Position numbers and translations under genes: made by a program. Shown one piece after another: positions 45,225 to 53,720 of a DNA stretch of 64,000 nt (position 1 is its first letter; each line of letters opens with the position of its first letter). The notes beneath the pieces were generated by a model. That model saw only the letters and a program-made list of their open reading frames with translations, was not told the origin of the DNA and searched no databases. Source of the stretch: Pseudomonas fluorescens (lineage in GTDB: Bacteria > Pseudomonadota > Gammaproteobacteria > Pseudomonadales > Pseudomonadaceae); NCBI RefSeq assembly GCF_902497995.1, contig NZ_CABVII010000027.1:1-64000 (forward strand). Reading direction: 5' to 3'.

Positions 45225-46445
45225 TTAAGCCGCATCGCGCCTGGCTTCATTGCGGTAAGCCTCTACCGCATCGATCAAGGCTTGAAGAATCTCGGCGCTC
45301 TCGCCGATCACCGACAGGTCGGCCCGTTTGATCATGTCGCAACCAGGGTCGAGGTTGATCGCCACCACCTTGTCGCAGGCACCGATGCCTTGCAGGTGCT
45401 GGATCGCCCCGGAAATCCCCACCGCTACGTAGACCCGTGCGGTGACCCAGGTGCCGGACGCGCCGACTTGGCGGTCGCGCGCCATGAAGCCATCGTCCAC
45501 CGCCACTCGGGAGGCGCCTTCGGTCGCGCCCAACGCTTGGGCCGTCCTGTGGAAAAGTCCCCAGTCCTTGACCCCGTTGCCGCCGGAGAAGATGAACTCG
45601 GCTTCGGCCATCGGAATGGCCGCCGGGTCCACCGCCACCGCGCCCAGATCCTCGATGCGCGAGAGACTGCGCGCGATGGTTGTGGATAACTCTACCGGCA
45701 AGGCTTCGTGTCGGGTTTCGCTGACAGGTTCGGCACATTCGACGGCAGCCAGGATCAGACGGGCAACCGGGCGCGCAAGGTCTTGCAATCCTGCACCGGC
45801 GCGGCCGATGCATTCCTGATCCTTGACCTGCCAGACTCGAGTGGCGGGGCGTTCGCCCAGTGCTGCGGCAAAGCGTCGACCGAGTTCGCCGCCACCGGTG
45901 CGACTGTCAGGCAGCAACCAGTGACGCGGGCTGAACTGGTTATCCACAGCCCGTAATCCCTGAACCCGTTGTTCCGGTGCATAACCGCTGAATTCATCGC
46001 CATCGAGCACCAGCAAGCGATCGACGCCCGCGGTGGCGAAGGCATTTTCCTTGTGTTCACCGAAGACCACGGCCAATACCGCACCGTCCTTGCCGGCCAA
46101 CTGATGCGCCAGGCCGAGCAGGTCGCGGTCATGGCTGCTCAAGCGGCCGCCGACCATGTCCGGCACCACGCTGATGTAGAAGGCCGGTTGCGGCACCTGA
46201 TGCAGCGGCAATTGCACTTCAGCGGCGGCAGCGCGTTTGCTCGCCCCGCCCTGTTGCGCGCCACTGCGGTCGATGCGCTTGATGCCGTTGGGCCCGATGA
46301 AACCGATGCCATGGGGGTTCTTGCGGATGACCCCGTTAGGCCCCATCCAGCTGTGTTGCACTGGTTGCATGGCCGCGTGCAGCGGATGCAGGCGGTTGCG
46401 GGCGATCCATTCGGCGTGTGGGTCGCGGCGGATAATGTCGCTCAT
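45225..46445 (-). CDS. etfA: Electron transfer flavoprotein alpha subunit (dimethylglycine-linked)
   Basis: 406 aa, longer than canonical ETF-alpha owing to an N-terminal extension of about 80 residues (SDIIRRDPHAEWIARNRLHP; GVIRKNPHGIGFIGPNGIKR). The C-terminal FAD domain is typical: VGASGTWVTARVYVAVGISG and INLDPGCDMIKRADLSVIGE. It sits directly after dgcB (stop and start share one base), so translation is coupled. It passes electrons toward the respiratory chain. Confidence 0.9.
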   Translation of the reverse strand: MSDIIRRDPHAEWIARNRLHPLHAAMQPVQHSWMGPNGVIRKNPHGIGFIGPNGIKRIDRSGAQQGGASKRAAAAEVQLPLHQVPQPAFYISVVPDMVGGRLSSHDRDLLGLAHQLAGKDGAVLAVVFGEHKENAFATAGVDRLLVLDGDEFSGYAPEQRVQGLRAVDNQFSPRHWLLPDSRTGGGELGRRFAAALGERPATRVWQVKDQECIGRAGAGLQDLARPVARLILAAVECAEPVSETRHEALPVELSTTIARSLSRIEDLGAVAVDPAAIPMAEAEFIFSGGNGVKDWGLFHRTAQALGATEGASRVAVDDGFMARDRQVGASGTWVTARVYVAVGISGAIQHLQGIGACDKVVAINLDPGCDMIKRADLSVIGESAEILQALIDAVEAYRNEARRDAA

Positions 46446-48397
46446 CAGTGGGCCTCCGCAGGTTCTTCACGTTTGGCCGGAGCATTGGGTTTGCTCGGGG
46501 CAGCGTCTTCGAGCAAGGCATCGGCGACCAGTTCGGCGATGTCCTTGATCAGCGGACGGGGTTCGACCACGCCTTCGAGCATCGCGGTGCACTGTGGACA
46601 ACCCACGGCCACCAGTTCGGCGCCGGTTTCGCGGATGTCGTCCATGCGCATGTCGGGGATCCGTTGCTTGCCCGGAATGTCGGTGATTGGCGCACCGCCG
46701 CCACCGCCGCAGCAGCGCGAGCGGAAGCCGGAGCGTTGCATTTCCTTAATCTCGATGCCCAGGGCACGCAGTACTTCGCGCGGCGCCTCGTACTCGCCGT
46801 TGTAGCGGCCGAGGTAGCACGGGTCGTGATAAGTCACGCTGCTGCCTTTGTGCTGGCCGAGATTCAGGGCGCCAGCGCCGATGATTTCCGCCATGTAGGT
46901 ACTGTGGTGCTGCACGAGGTAGTGGCCGTCGAAGGCGCCGTACTCGTTTTTCAGCACGTGGAAGCTGTGCGGGTCGCAGGTGACAATGCGGTTGAAGCTG
47001 TACTTGGCCAGGGTCTGGATGTTGCGTTTGGCCAACAACTGGAAGGTCGCTTCGTCGCCCAGACGTCGGGCCACATCACCGCTGTCGCGTTCTTCGAGGC
47101 CCAGCACTGCGAAGTCGACCTTGGCTGCTTTCAGCACTTTGACGAAGGCGCGCAAGGTGCGCTGGTTGCGCATGTCGAAGGCGCCGTCGCCGACCCAGAA
47201 CAGCACGTCGACCGACTTCTTCTCGCTGAGCAGGTTCAGGTTCAAGTCCGCCGCCCAGTTCATCCGCCCGCCCGGGGCGAAGCCGCCAGGGTTGTCGGTG
47301 GCGATCAGGTTTTCCAGGACTTCGGCGCCCTTGTTCGGGGTCGCGCCTTTTTCCAGGGTCAGATGGCGGCGCATGTCGACGATGGCATCGACGTGCTCGA
47401 TCATCATCGGGCACTCCTCGACGCAGGCGCGGCAGGTGGTGCAGGACCACAGGGTTTCGGCGTCCACCAGGCCGTTGACGATCGGTTGATGCGGGTTGCC
47501 GGCGTGCTCACCAATCGCCTTGCCCGGATAGGGACTGCCGGCGAACTTGGCGTCAGTGCCGCCGGCGAGGCCGACGACCATGTCCTGGATCAGTTTTTTC
47601 GGGTTCAGCGGCTGGCCGGCGGCGAATGCCGGGCACGCGGCTTCGCACTTGCCACACTGCACGCAGGCGTCGAAGCCAAGCAGTTGGTTCCAGGTGAAGT
47701 CCTTGGGTTTTTCCACGCCCAGTGGCGCAGTGAGATCGCTCAGGTCCAGCGGCTTCAAACCAGTGGAACGGCCGCCACCAAAACGTTCGGCGCGGCGGTG
47801 CCAGGCCAGGTGCAGGGCACCGGCGAAGGCGTGCTTCATCGGCCCGCCCCAGGTCATGCCGAAGAACAGTTCCGAGACGCCCCACAGCACACCGACGCCG
47901 AGGATCGCTGCCACTACCCAGCCACCGAAGTTTTCCGGAAGGATGCCGGCGACCGGCAGGGTCAACAGGAAGAAACTGACCGAGAACGCCAACAGGCTTT
48001 TCGGCAGGCGCATCCACGGGCCTTTGGACAGGCGAGCCGGTGGGTTGCGGCGACGCAGGTAGACAAAAATCGCCCCGACGAACATCACTGCCGTCATCAA
48101 CAGCAGCGCATAACCGAGGATGCGGTTATGCAGGCCAAATCCGTGAACCAGAATCGCCAGTACGATGGACGCCACCGCACCACCGGCCGTGGCGACGTGA
48201 GTATTGGCGATGTATTTGTCCCGCGCTACCACATGGTGCAAATCGACCATGTAGCGCTTGGGCATGGCGAACAGGCCGCCGATCAGGTCGACTTTCGAAG
48301 CCCGGCCCCGGCGCCACATGGCCACCCGCCGCAACGCGCCGAGAACCGCAAGGCCCAGGGCAGCGAACAACAGGATTGGAAGAAGGGTGTTCAACAT
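46445..48397 (-). CDS. dgcB: Dimethylglycine catabolism Fe-S membrane protein DgcB
   Basis: 650 aa. The N-terminal third has several membrane spans (about 2-20, 65-110, 130-180; DUF3483/NarI-like). Two 4Fe-4S clusters follow (CVQCGKCEAACPAF and CTTCRACVEECPMM), then HdrB-type CCG domains (CDPHSFHVLKNEYG; RCCGGGGGAP). It links DgcA to the membrane redox chain. It is coupled to etfA downstream and separated from dgcA by a REP pair. Confidence 0.93.
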   Translation of the reverse strand: MLNTLLPILLFAALGLAVLGALRRVAMWRRGRASKVDLIGGLFAMPKRYMVDLHHVVARDKYIANTHVATAGGAVASIVLAILVHGFGLHNRILGYALLLMTAVMFVGAIFVYLRRRNPPARLSKGPWMRLPKSLLAFSVSFFLLTLPVAGILPENFGGWVVAAILGVGVLWGVSELFFGMTWGGPMKHAFAGALHLAWHRRAERFGGGRSTGLKPLDLSDLTAPLGVEKPKDFTWNQLLGFDACVQCGKCEAACPAFAAGQPLNPKKLIQDMVVGLAGGTDAKFAGSPYPGKAIGEHAGNPHQPIVNGLVDAETLWSCTTCRACVEECPMMIEHVDAIVDMRRHLTLEKGATPNKGAEVLENLIATDNPGGFAPGGRMNWAADLNLNLLSEKKSVDVLFWVGDGAFDMRNQRTLRAFVKVLKAAKVDFAVLGLEERDSGDVARRLGDEATFQLLAKRNIQTLAKYSFNRIVTCDPHSFHVLKNEYGAFDGHYLVQHHSTYMAEIIGAGALNLGQHKGSSVTYHDPCYLGRYNGEYEAPREVLRALGIEIKEMQRSGFRSRCCGGGGGAPITDIPGKQRIPDMRMDDIRETGAELVAVGCPQCTAMLEGVVEPRPLIKDIAELVADALLEDAAPSKPNAPAKREEPAEAH

Positions 48398-48460
48398 GGT
48401 GGAGCTCCCAAAGACCGCAGGGTCTTGCAGGCCAAACTACCTGGATGCCTTGCCCGATTC

Positions 48461-48557
48461 CCTGTAGGAGCGAGGCTTGCCCGCGAAGGCGATGGATCAG
48501 CCGACATCAATGTTGAATGTCAGGACGCCTTCGCGGGCAAGCCTCGCTCCTACAAGG
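48461..48557. repeat. REP inverted pair
   Basis: CCCTGTAGGAGCGAGGCTTG and its complement, between dgcA and dgcB. Confidence 0.85.
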
Positions 48558-48572
48558 GTTATCCACAAGCCG

Positions 48573-50633
48573 TTAGAAATCCTTGCACAACCGCAACGCG
48601 TCATAGATCGCGGCGTGAACGTTACGCTGGGCCACGCAGTCGCCGATGCGGAACAGCAGGTAGCCGTCGCCGCTCTGTTCCAGGCAGGGTTGCGGCTTGA
48701 TCGCGAACAGGGCCTCGACGTCGATCTGGCCCTTGTTGCGCGAGCCTTCCTTCATCGCGTAGTAGATCTCTTCGTCCGGACGCACGCCGTTTTCGACGAC
48801 CACCTGGTCCACCACCCGCTCCTCTTTGGCGCCGGTGTATTCGTTTTCCAGTACCGCGATCAACTTGTCGCCTTCGCGGTAGACCTTCTCCAGCATCATG
48901 TCGCCGGTCATGATCACTTCTTTCGGATACATGCTGCGGTAGTACGTCGGGAACGATGTGCCGCCAATCGCCACGCCGGGCTTGATGTCGTCGGTGACGA
49001 TTTCGACCTGGCTGCCTTTGTCGGCCAGGAAGTCGGCCGTCGACATGCCGGTGAACTCGCAAATGGTGTCGTACACCAGCACGTTCTTGCCCGGTGCAAC
49101 CTTGCCATCGAGGATGTCCCAGCTGCTGACCACCAGGCCTTCAGCCGCGCCCCAGTGCTCGTTCTGCTCCAGGTAGGAGTGACCGCCAACGGCGAGCACC
49201 ACCACGTCCGGACGCAGGTCGAGAATGGTCGGTGCATCGGCCGCCACGCCCAGGCGCAGGTCGACTTTCAACCGCGCCAGTTCCAGCTGATACCAGCGCG
49301 TGATACCGGCGATCTGGTCCCGTTGCGGGGCTTTCGACGCGGTGGTGATCTGCCCGCCGATGAATTCCTTTTTCTCGAACAGGGTCACGTCGTGCCCGCG
49401 CTCGGCGGCCACACGAGCGGCTTCCATCCCGGCAGGGCCGGCGCCGACCACCACGACCTTGCGTTTCACGCCGGTGGTCTTTTCGATGATGTGCGGCAGC
49501 CCCATATACTCCCGGGAGGTCGCAGCGTTCTGGATGCACAACACATCCAGGCCCTGGTATTGCCGGTCGATGCAGTAGTTGGCGCCGACGCATTGTTTGA
49601 TCTGGTCGATCTGGCCCATCTTGATCTTGGCGATCAGGTGCGGGTCGGCGATATGGGCGCGGGTCATGCCGACCATGTCGACGTAACCGCCCTCCAGGAT
49701 ACGGGTCGCCTGGTTCGGGTCCTTGATGTTCTGCGCATGCAGCACCGGCGCCTTGACCACCTCCTTGATACCGGCGGCCAAATGCAGGAACGGCTCCGGT
49801 GGATAACTCATGTTCGGGATCACGTTGGCCAGGGTGTTGTGGGTGTCGCAACCCGAGCCCACGACGCCAATGAAGTCCAGCATGCCGGTGTCGTCGTAGT
49901 ACTTGGCGATCTGTTTCATGTCCTCATGGGACAAACCGTCCGGGTGGAATTCGTCACCGCACAGACGGATGCCGACGCAGAAATCCGGCCCGACTTCGGC
50001 GCGCACGGCCTTGAGCACTTCCAGGCCGAACCGCATGCGATTCTCGAAACTGCCGCCCCATTCGTCGGTACGTTTGTTGACCCGCGGGCTCCAGAACTGG
50101 TCGATCATGTGCTGGTGCACAGCGGACAGTTCGACGCCATCCAGGCCCCCGGCCTTGGCCCGGCGAGCGGCCTGCGCGTAGTTACCGATCACCCGCCAGA
50201 TTTCTTCCGGCTCGATGGTTTTGCAGGTGGCACGGTGCACCGGCTCGCGTACGCCCGAGGGCGACATCAGCGTCGGCCAGTTAAAGCCGTCCCAACGTGA
50301 CCGCCGGCCCATGTGGGTAATCTGGATCATGATCTTGGCGCCGTGCTTGTGCATGGCGTCGGCGAGATTCTGGAAGTGCGGAATGATGCGGTCGGTGGAG
50401 AGGTTCACCGAGCTCCACCACTCCTGCGGGCTGTCGATGGCCACCACGGACGAGCCGCCGCAAATCGCCAGGCCGATCCCGCCCTTGGCTTTCTCTTCGT
50501 AATACTTGACGTACCGATCGGTGGTCATGCCGCCGTCGGTCGCGTAGACCTCGGCGTGCGCGGTGCTGAGCACGCGGTTGCGGATGGTCAGTTTGCCGAG
50601 CTGGATCGGCTGGAACATTGCTTCGAAAGCCAT
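48573..50633 (-). CDS. dgcA: Dimethylglycine demethylase flavoprotein DgcA
   Basis: 686 aa. An old-yellow-enzyme TIM barrel (about 5-360: IMIQITHMGRRSRWDG; FENRMRFGLEVLKAVR), a 4Fe-4S site (CVGANYCIDRQ ... CIQNAA) and a C-terminal FAD/NAD domain (VVVVGAGPAGMEAARVAAER) place it in the trimethylamine-dehydrogenase-like group. It demethylates dimethylglycine to sarcosine. It lies 15 bases downstream of the DUF5943 gene, so is part of that operon. Confidence 0.94.
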   Translation of the reverse strand: MAFEAMFQPIQLGKLTIRNRVLSTAHAEVYATDGGMTTDRYVKYYEEKAKGGIGLAICGGSSVVAIDSPQEWWSSVNLSTDRIIPHFQNLADAMHKHGAKIMIQITHMGRRSRWDGFNWPTLMSPSGVREPVHRATCKTIEPEEIWRVIGNYAQAARRAKAGGLDGVELSAVHQHMIDQFWSPRVNKRTDEWGGSFENRMRFGLEVLKAVRAEVGPDFCVGIRLCGDEFHPDGLSHEDMKQIAKYYDDTGMLDFIGVVGSGCDTHNTLANVIPNMSYPPEPFLHLAAGIKEVVKAPVLHAQNIKDPNQATRILEGGYVDMVGMTRAHIADPHLIAKIKMGQIDQIKQCVGANYCIDRQYQGLDVLCIQNAATSREYMGLPHIIEKTTGVKRKVVVVGAGPAGMEAARVAAERGHDVTLFEKKEFIGGQITTASKAPQRDQIAGITRWYQLELARLKVDLRLGVAADAPTILDLRPDVVVLAVGGHSYLEQNEHWGAAEGLVVSSWDILDGKVAPGKNVLVYDTICEFTGMSTADFLADKGSQVEIVTDDIKPGVAIGGTSFPTYYRSMYPKEVIMTGDMMLEKVYREGDKLIAVLENEYTGAKEERVVDQVVVENGVRPDEEIYYAMKEGSRNKGQIDVEALFAIKPQPCLEQSGDGYLLFRIGDCVAQRNVHAAIYDALRLCKDF

Positions 50634-50648
50634 GGCGGGTTCCTCGAC

Positions 50649-51179
50649 TTACAACGGCTTGACGGTGAACAAACCGTCATCGTGACCCTCTTCAGAGCCA
50701 CCGTAGACTTGTTCGGCAACGGTACGGATCTTGCTGCCGCGGGCCTGCAGAATCTGGTCCATGGCACCGGCAAACCAGCCGGTGAACATGTAGTCGACCT
50801 TGCGTCCGACCTTGCCGTAGACGTAGACGAACGCCGAATGTTCGAGCTTGACGCTGGCGGTGCCTTTATCGAGGTCGATGTCCTGGATCTTGAACAGGCC
50901 CCAGCCACGTTGCGACAGGCGCTTCATGTAGTGCTCGAACACCGCGACGCCTTCCAGGCCGTGGCACTCGGCTTCTTTTTCACACCAGTGCCAGGCGGAC
51001 TTGTAGCCGGCCTTGTAGAGGATCTCAGCATAGGCGTCGGCCCCCAGAACCTCTTCGATGCCGATGTGGTTGTTGACGAAGAAGTGACGCGGTACGTACA
51101 GCATCGGCAGGGCGTCGGACGTCCAGACACCGGTTTCGCTGTCGACTTCGATAGGCAATTGCGGGGCGATCTTGGCCAT
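50649..51179 (-). CDS. DUF5943 / 4-vinyl-reductase-like protein (PA5397-type)
   Basis: 176 aa. The C-terminal half resembles the 4VR fold (CEKEAECHGLEGVAVFEHYM, then LEHSAFVYVYGKVGRKVDYM). It is conserved between the dipeptidase and dgcA in Pseudomonas and needed nowhere else that I know of. A ligand-binding or accessory role in dimethylglycine use is likely by context, but unproven. Confidence 0.8.
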   Translation of the reverse strand: MAKIAPQLPIEVDSETGVWTSDALPMLYVPRHFFVNNHIGIEEVLGADAYAEILYKAGYKSAWHWCEKEAECHGLEGVAVFEHYMKRLSQRGWGLFKIQDIDLDKGTASVKLEHSAFVYVYGKVGRKVDYMFTGWFAGAMDQILQARGSKIRTVAEQVYGGSEEGHDDGLFTVKPL

Positions 51180-51255
51180 GGAAACTTAACTCCAGAAAAT
51201 TCGTTGTGTTGCCCCCGGCGCGGACGGCCGGGGGAAAATTCAGAGGTGCGGTGGC

Positions 51256-52233
51256 TTACTCGCCCCAGACGTCCTTGAGGACGTTGACCCAGTTTTCACC
51301 CATGATCTTGCGCACCACGCGCTCGGAATGGCCGCGCTTGAGCAGGGTTTCGGTCAGGTTCGGGAACTCGCCGACGGTGCGGATGCCCAGCGGGTTGATG
51401 ATCTTGCCGAAGCTGGTCAGGCGGCGGGCGTAGCCCTTGTCATGGGTCAGGTATTCGAAGAAGTCCTGGCCATGGCCCTGGGTGAAGTCGGTGCCGATGC
51501 CGATGGCGTCTTCGCCGACGATGTTCATGGTGTATTCGATGGCTTCGGCGTAGTCGTCGATGGTCGAATCGATGCCCTTGGCCAGGAACGGCGCGAACAT
51601 GGTCACGCCGACGAAACCGCCGTGGTCAGCAATAAACTTAAGCTCTTCATCGGACTTGTTGCGCGGGTGGATTTTCAGACCCGATGGCAGGCAATGGGAG
51701 TAGCAGACCGGCTTCTTCGATTCGAGGATGACTTCTTCGGAAGTCTTGGAGCCGACGTGGGACAGGTCGCACATGACGCCGACGCGGTTCATCTCGGCGA
51801 CGATTTCGCGACCGAAACCCGACAGGCCGCCGTCACGCTCGTAGCAACCGGTACCGACCAGGTTCTGGGTGTTGTAGCACATCTGCACAATACCGACGCC
51901 CAGCTGCTTGAAGACCTCGACGTAGCCGATCTGGTCCTCGAAAGCGTGAGCATTCTGGAAGCCGAACAGGATGCCGGTCTTGCCCTGCTCCTTGGCCTTG
52001 CGGATATCGGCGGTGGTGCGCACTGGAATCACCAGGTCGCTGTTCTCGCGGATCAGTTTCTGGCTGGCGGCGATGTTGTTGACGGTGGCCTGGAAGCCCT
52101 CCCACACCGACACGGTGCAGTTGGCCGCGGTCAGACCGCCCTTGCGCATGTCTTCAAACAGCTCGCGGTTCCACTTGGCAATAATCAGCCCGTCGATAAC
52201 GATGCTGTCGGCGTGCAATTCGGCTGGGCTCAT
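51256..52233 (-). CDS. M19 membrane dipeptidase family protein (PA5396-type)
   Basis: 325 aa from the ATG at 52233 (MSPAELHADSIVIDGLIIAK), with GGGGA upstream. The M19 (renal dipeptidase) metal-site pattern is visible: ADSIVIDGL, CDLSHVG, YSHC and GIGTDFTQGHGQDF. It is the first gene of the dipeptidase-DUF5943-dgcAB-etfAB operon and part of the GbdR regulon in P. aeruginosa. Its link to dimethylglycine is unclear; it may act on a betaine-derived amide or dipeptide. Confidence 0.88.
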   Translation of the reverse strand: MSPAELHADSIVIDGLIIAKWNRELFEDMRKGGLTAANCTVSVWEGFQATVNNIAASQKLIRENSDLVIPVRTTADIRKAKEQGKTGILFGFQNAHAFEDQIGYVEVFKQLGVGIVQMCYNTQNLVGTGCYERDGGLSGFGREIVAEMNRVGVMCDLSHVGSKTSEEVILESKKPVCYSHCLPSGLKIHPRNKSDEELKFIADHGGFVGVTMFAPFLAKGIDSTIDDYAEAIEYTMNIVGEDAIGIGTDFTQGHGQDFFEYLTHDKGYARRLTSFGKIINPLGIRTVGEFPNLTETLLKRGHSERVVRKIMGENWVNVLKDVWGE

Positions 52234-52349
52234 CAGGCTGTCCCCTATTAGCGATTCATGCGCCGAATCGTGTGTCGGCGCTTTGGGGCCAGCATATGCC
52301 TCAGTGCCTTGGCAGCCGGGTGCAAAAACGACAGGGGAATTGCCGAAAG

Positions 52350-52375
52350 CGTCAATGCACGACAAAGGGTCGTCA
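52350..52375. promoter_or_regulatory. Possible AraC-type direct repeat upstream of the dgc operon
   Basis: CGTCA at 52350-52354 and 52371-52375 repeats with a 21-base period, 117-142 bases before the dipeptidase ATG. The period suits a GbdR-like activator, but the half-site is short and unlike the gbc repeat. Confidence 0.25.
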
Positions 52376-52457
52376 GCCGGCCGGATAAGCGACCTGTTCA
52401 AGCCCGTCCGCATACGCGAGAATCCATCGCATCACTGGATTTAGGGGCGGCGACACG

Positions 52458-52859
52458 ATGAAATCGATATTTCTGGCTTTGGCATTGATAGCGACCGGCG
52501 CGCAGGCGGCTGAAGAGGCCGACGACAACCCCTGCGACGCCGTCGAAAACGAAATCCAGACCCTGGAATGCTCGGCCTACGGCAGAACCACTGCCGAAGA
52601 CCTGCTGAGTGAAAACTACAAAAGCCTGGCCGAGCGCATGCAGATGCTCTACGGCAAGAACCCGGCGCAACTGACCGACGTCACCGCCAGGCTCAAGACG
52701 GCCCAGCAACAGTGGCTGAAAACCCGCGACGCGGATTGCGCCGTCGAGGCGTTCCCGGCGACCAGCGGCAGCAAGGCCTTCACCATTGCGCAGAATGATT
52801 GCGTGGCGCGGATGAGTGATGAGCGGTCGGAGTTTCTGGAGTCGATCGGGCAGGAATAA
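52458..52859 (+). CDS. LprI-type (DUF1311) periplasmic protein
   Basis: 133 aa with a signal peptide (1-18, IFLALALIATGAQAAEE). The mature domain has the LprI pattern: four cysteines (NPCDAV, LECSAY, DADCAV, QNDCVA) and LKTAQQQWLKTRDADC. Related M. tuberculosis LprI inhibits lysozyme; here the role is uncertain. It is divergent from the dipeptidase gene. Confidence 0.85.
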   Translation: MKSIFLALALIATGAQAAEEADDNPCDAVENEIQTLECSAYGRTTAEDLLSENYKSLAERMQMLYGKNPAQLTDVTARLKTAQQQWLKTRDADCAVEAFPATSGSKAFTIAQNDCVARMSDERSEFLESIGQE

Positions 52860-52869
52860 GAACATAAGC

Positions 52870-53100
52870 ATGGAGAATAATTTGATCCCACACGAAGTAG
52901 TCAGCCTTATCGTTGACGGTGCAACGCCCATTCGCGCCTGGCGCGAACACCTCAGCCTTACACAGGAAGAAGTAGCCAGACGCATGGGCATTTCCCAGCA
53001 GGCGTTCGCTCAGCAAGAGAACGTCGCCAAGCCTCGCAAGGCGACCCGTGAGAAAATTGCCGGGGCTTTTGGCATCACCGCCAACCAACTAGAGCTGTAA
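52870..53100 (+). CDS. XRE-family helix-turn-helix regulator
   Basis: 76 aa from the ATG at 52870. One HTH_3 domain: IRAWREHLSLTQEEVARRMG, then ISQQAFAQQE as recognition helix. It lies 10 bases after the lprI-like gene, so is probably co-transcribed. The size fits an antitoxin-like regulator, but no toxin gene is adjacent. Target unknown. Confidence 0.8.
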   Translation: MENNLIPHEVVSLIVDGATPIRAWREHLSLTQEEVARRMGISQQAFAQQENVAKPRKATREKIAGAFGITANQLEL

Positions 53101-53132
53101 GCTGAACGCCAGCATCAGGAAAAGGGATCGAA

Positions 53133-53549
53133 ATGAATATCTGCGGCATCGAAATCAAAGGCAGTGAAGCGATTATCGCGGTGGCCTCCCTCGACGGTCA
53201 GGTGCTGAGTCATGTCGCCCTGGCCACCAAGAAAATCACCCTCGACGATGACGACGAGGCGGCGAACGTCAAAGTGTTTGCCGCTCAAGTGGCGTCGTTT
53301 GTGCGTGAGCATTCCATCGACCGGATCGCGATCAAGAAACGCAGCAAGAAAGGCGAGTTCGCCGGCGGGCCGACCACCTTCAAGATCGAAGGGGTTTTGC
53401 AGTTGCTGGAGAATTGCGAGGTGACGCTGCTGTCGCCGCAGACGATCAATGCGCAGAACAAGAAGTTTGATTTTGAGCTGCCGGCGACGTTGAACAAGTA
53501 TCAGCATGAGGCGTACAAGGCGGCGTGTTCGGCGTTGATAAAGAAGTAG
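53133..53549 (+). CDS. DUF3010 family protein
   Basis: 138 aa (MNICGIEIKGSEAIIAVASL). The whole protein matches the DUF3010 pattern, including FAGGPTTFKIEGVLQLLEN and SPQTINAQNKKFDFELP, and has an RNase-H/Hsp70-like start. Cytoplasmic, function unknown. It precedes the TccC-like gene on the same strand but with 171 bases between, so is likely a separate unit. Confidence 0.85.
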   Translation: MNICGIEIKGSEAIIAVASLDGQVLSHVALATKKITLDDDDEAANVKVFAAQVASFVREHSIDRIAIKKRSKKGEFAGGPTTFKIEGVLQLLENCEVTLLSPQTINAQNKKFDFELPATLNKYQHEAYKAACSALIKK

Positions 53550-53651
53550 CAGCGAGCGCCTCAACTACGCGCAGTCCAAACGCCAGTCTCCGAAACACTG
53601 CAGTAGCTGTTGACGAGCTCATCGGTTTAACGCCTTCTAACCTGTTATTTA

Positions 53652-53665
53652 TGACAGTAGGCAAC
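53652..53665 (+). promoter_or_regulatory. TGACAGTAGGCAAC motif shared with the RHS-tip leaders
   Basis: TGACAGTAGGCAAC differs by one base from the TGATAGTAGGCAAC of tip leaders 1, 3 and 4. It lies 69 bases before the TccC-like ATG, against 74-75 bases in the tips, and is followed by an A-rich run in each case. Confidence 0.6.
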
Positions 53666-53720
53666 CTCTACAAAAAAGCGCATGTTCAATTTCATCCGAC
53701 ATTGAATATGCGTGTACCCA

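Noticed and set aside
45936..45950. TTATCCACA inside etfA (and another near 44732 in etfB)
   Set aside because: Single boxes in coding DNA without repeat context; expected by chance and codon use, so not counted with the array.
46448..50300. Two long plus-strand ORFs over dgcB and dgcA
   Set aside because: Antisense to well-supported Fe-S and flavin enzymes; one begins in REP DNA.
52870..53549. Toxin-antitoxin pair (HTH protein plus DUF3010)
   Set aside because: DUF3010 is not a known toxin and the spacing and sizes do not fit a TA module; the HTH protein is called only as a regulator.
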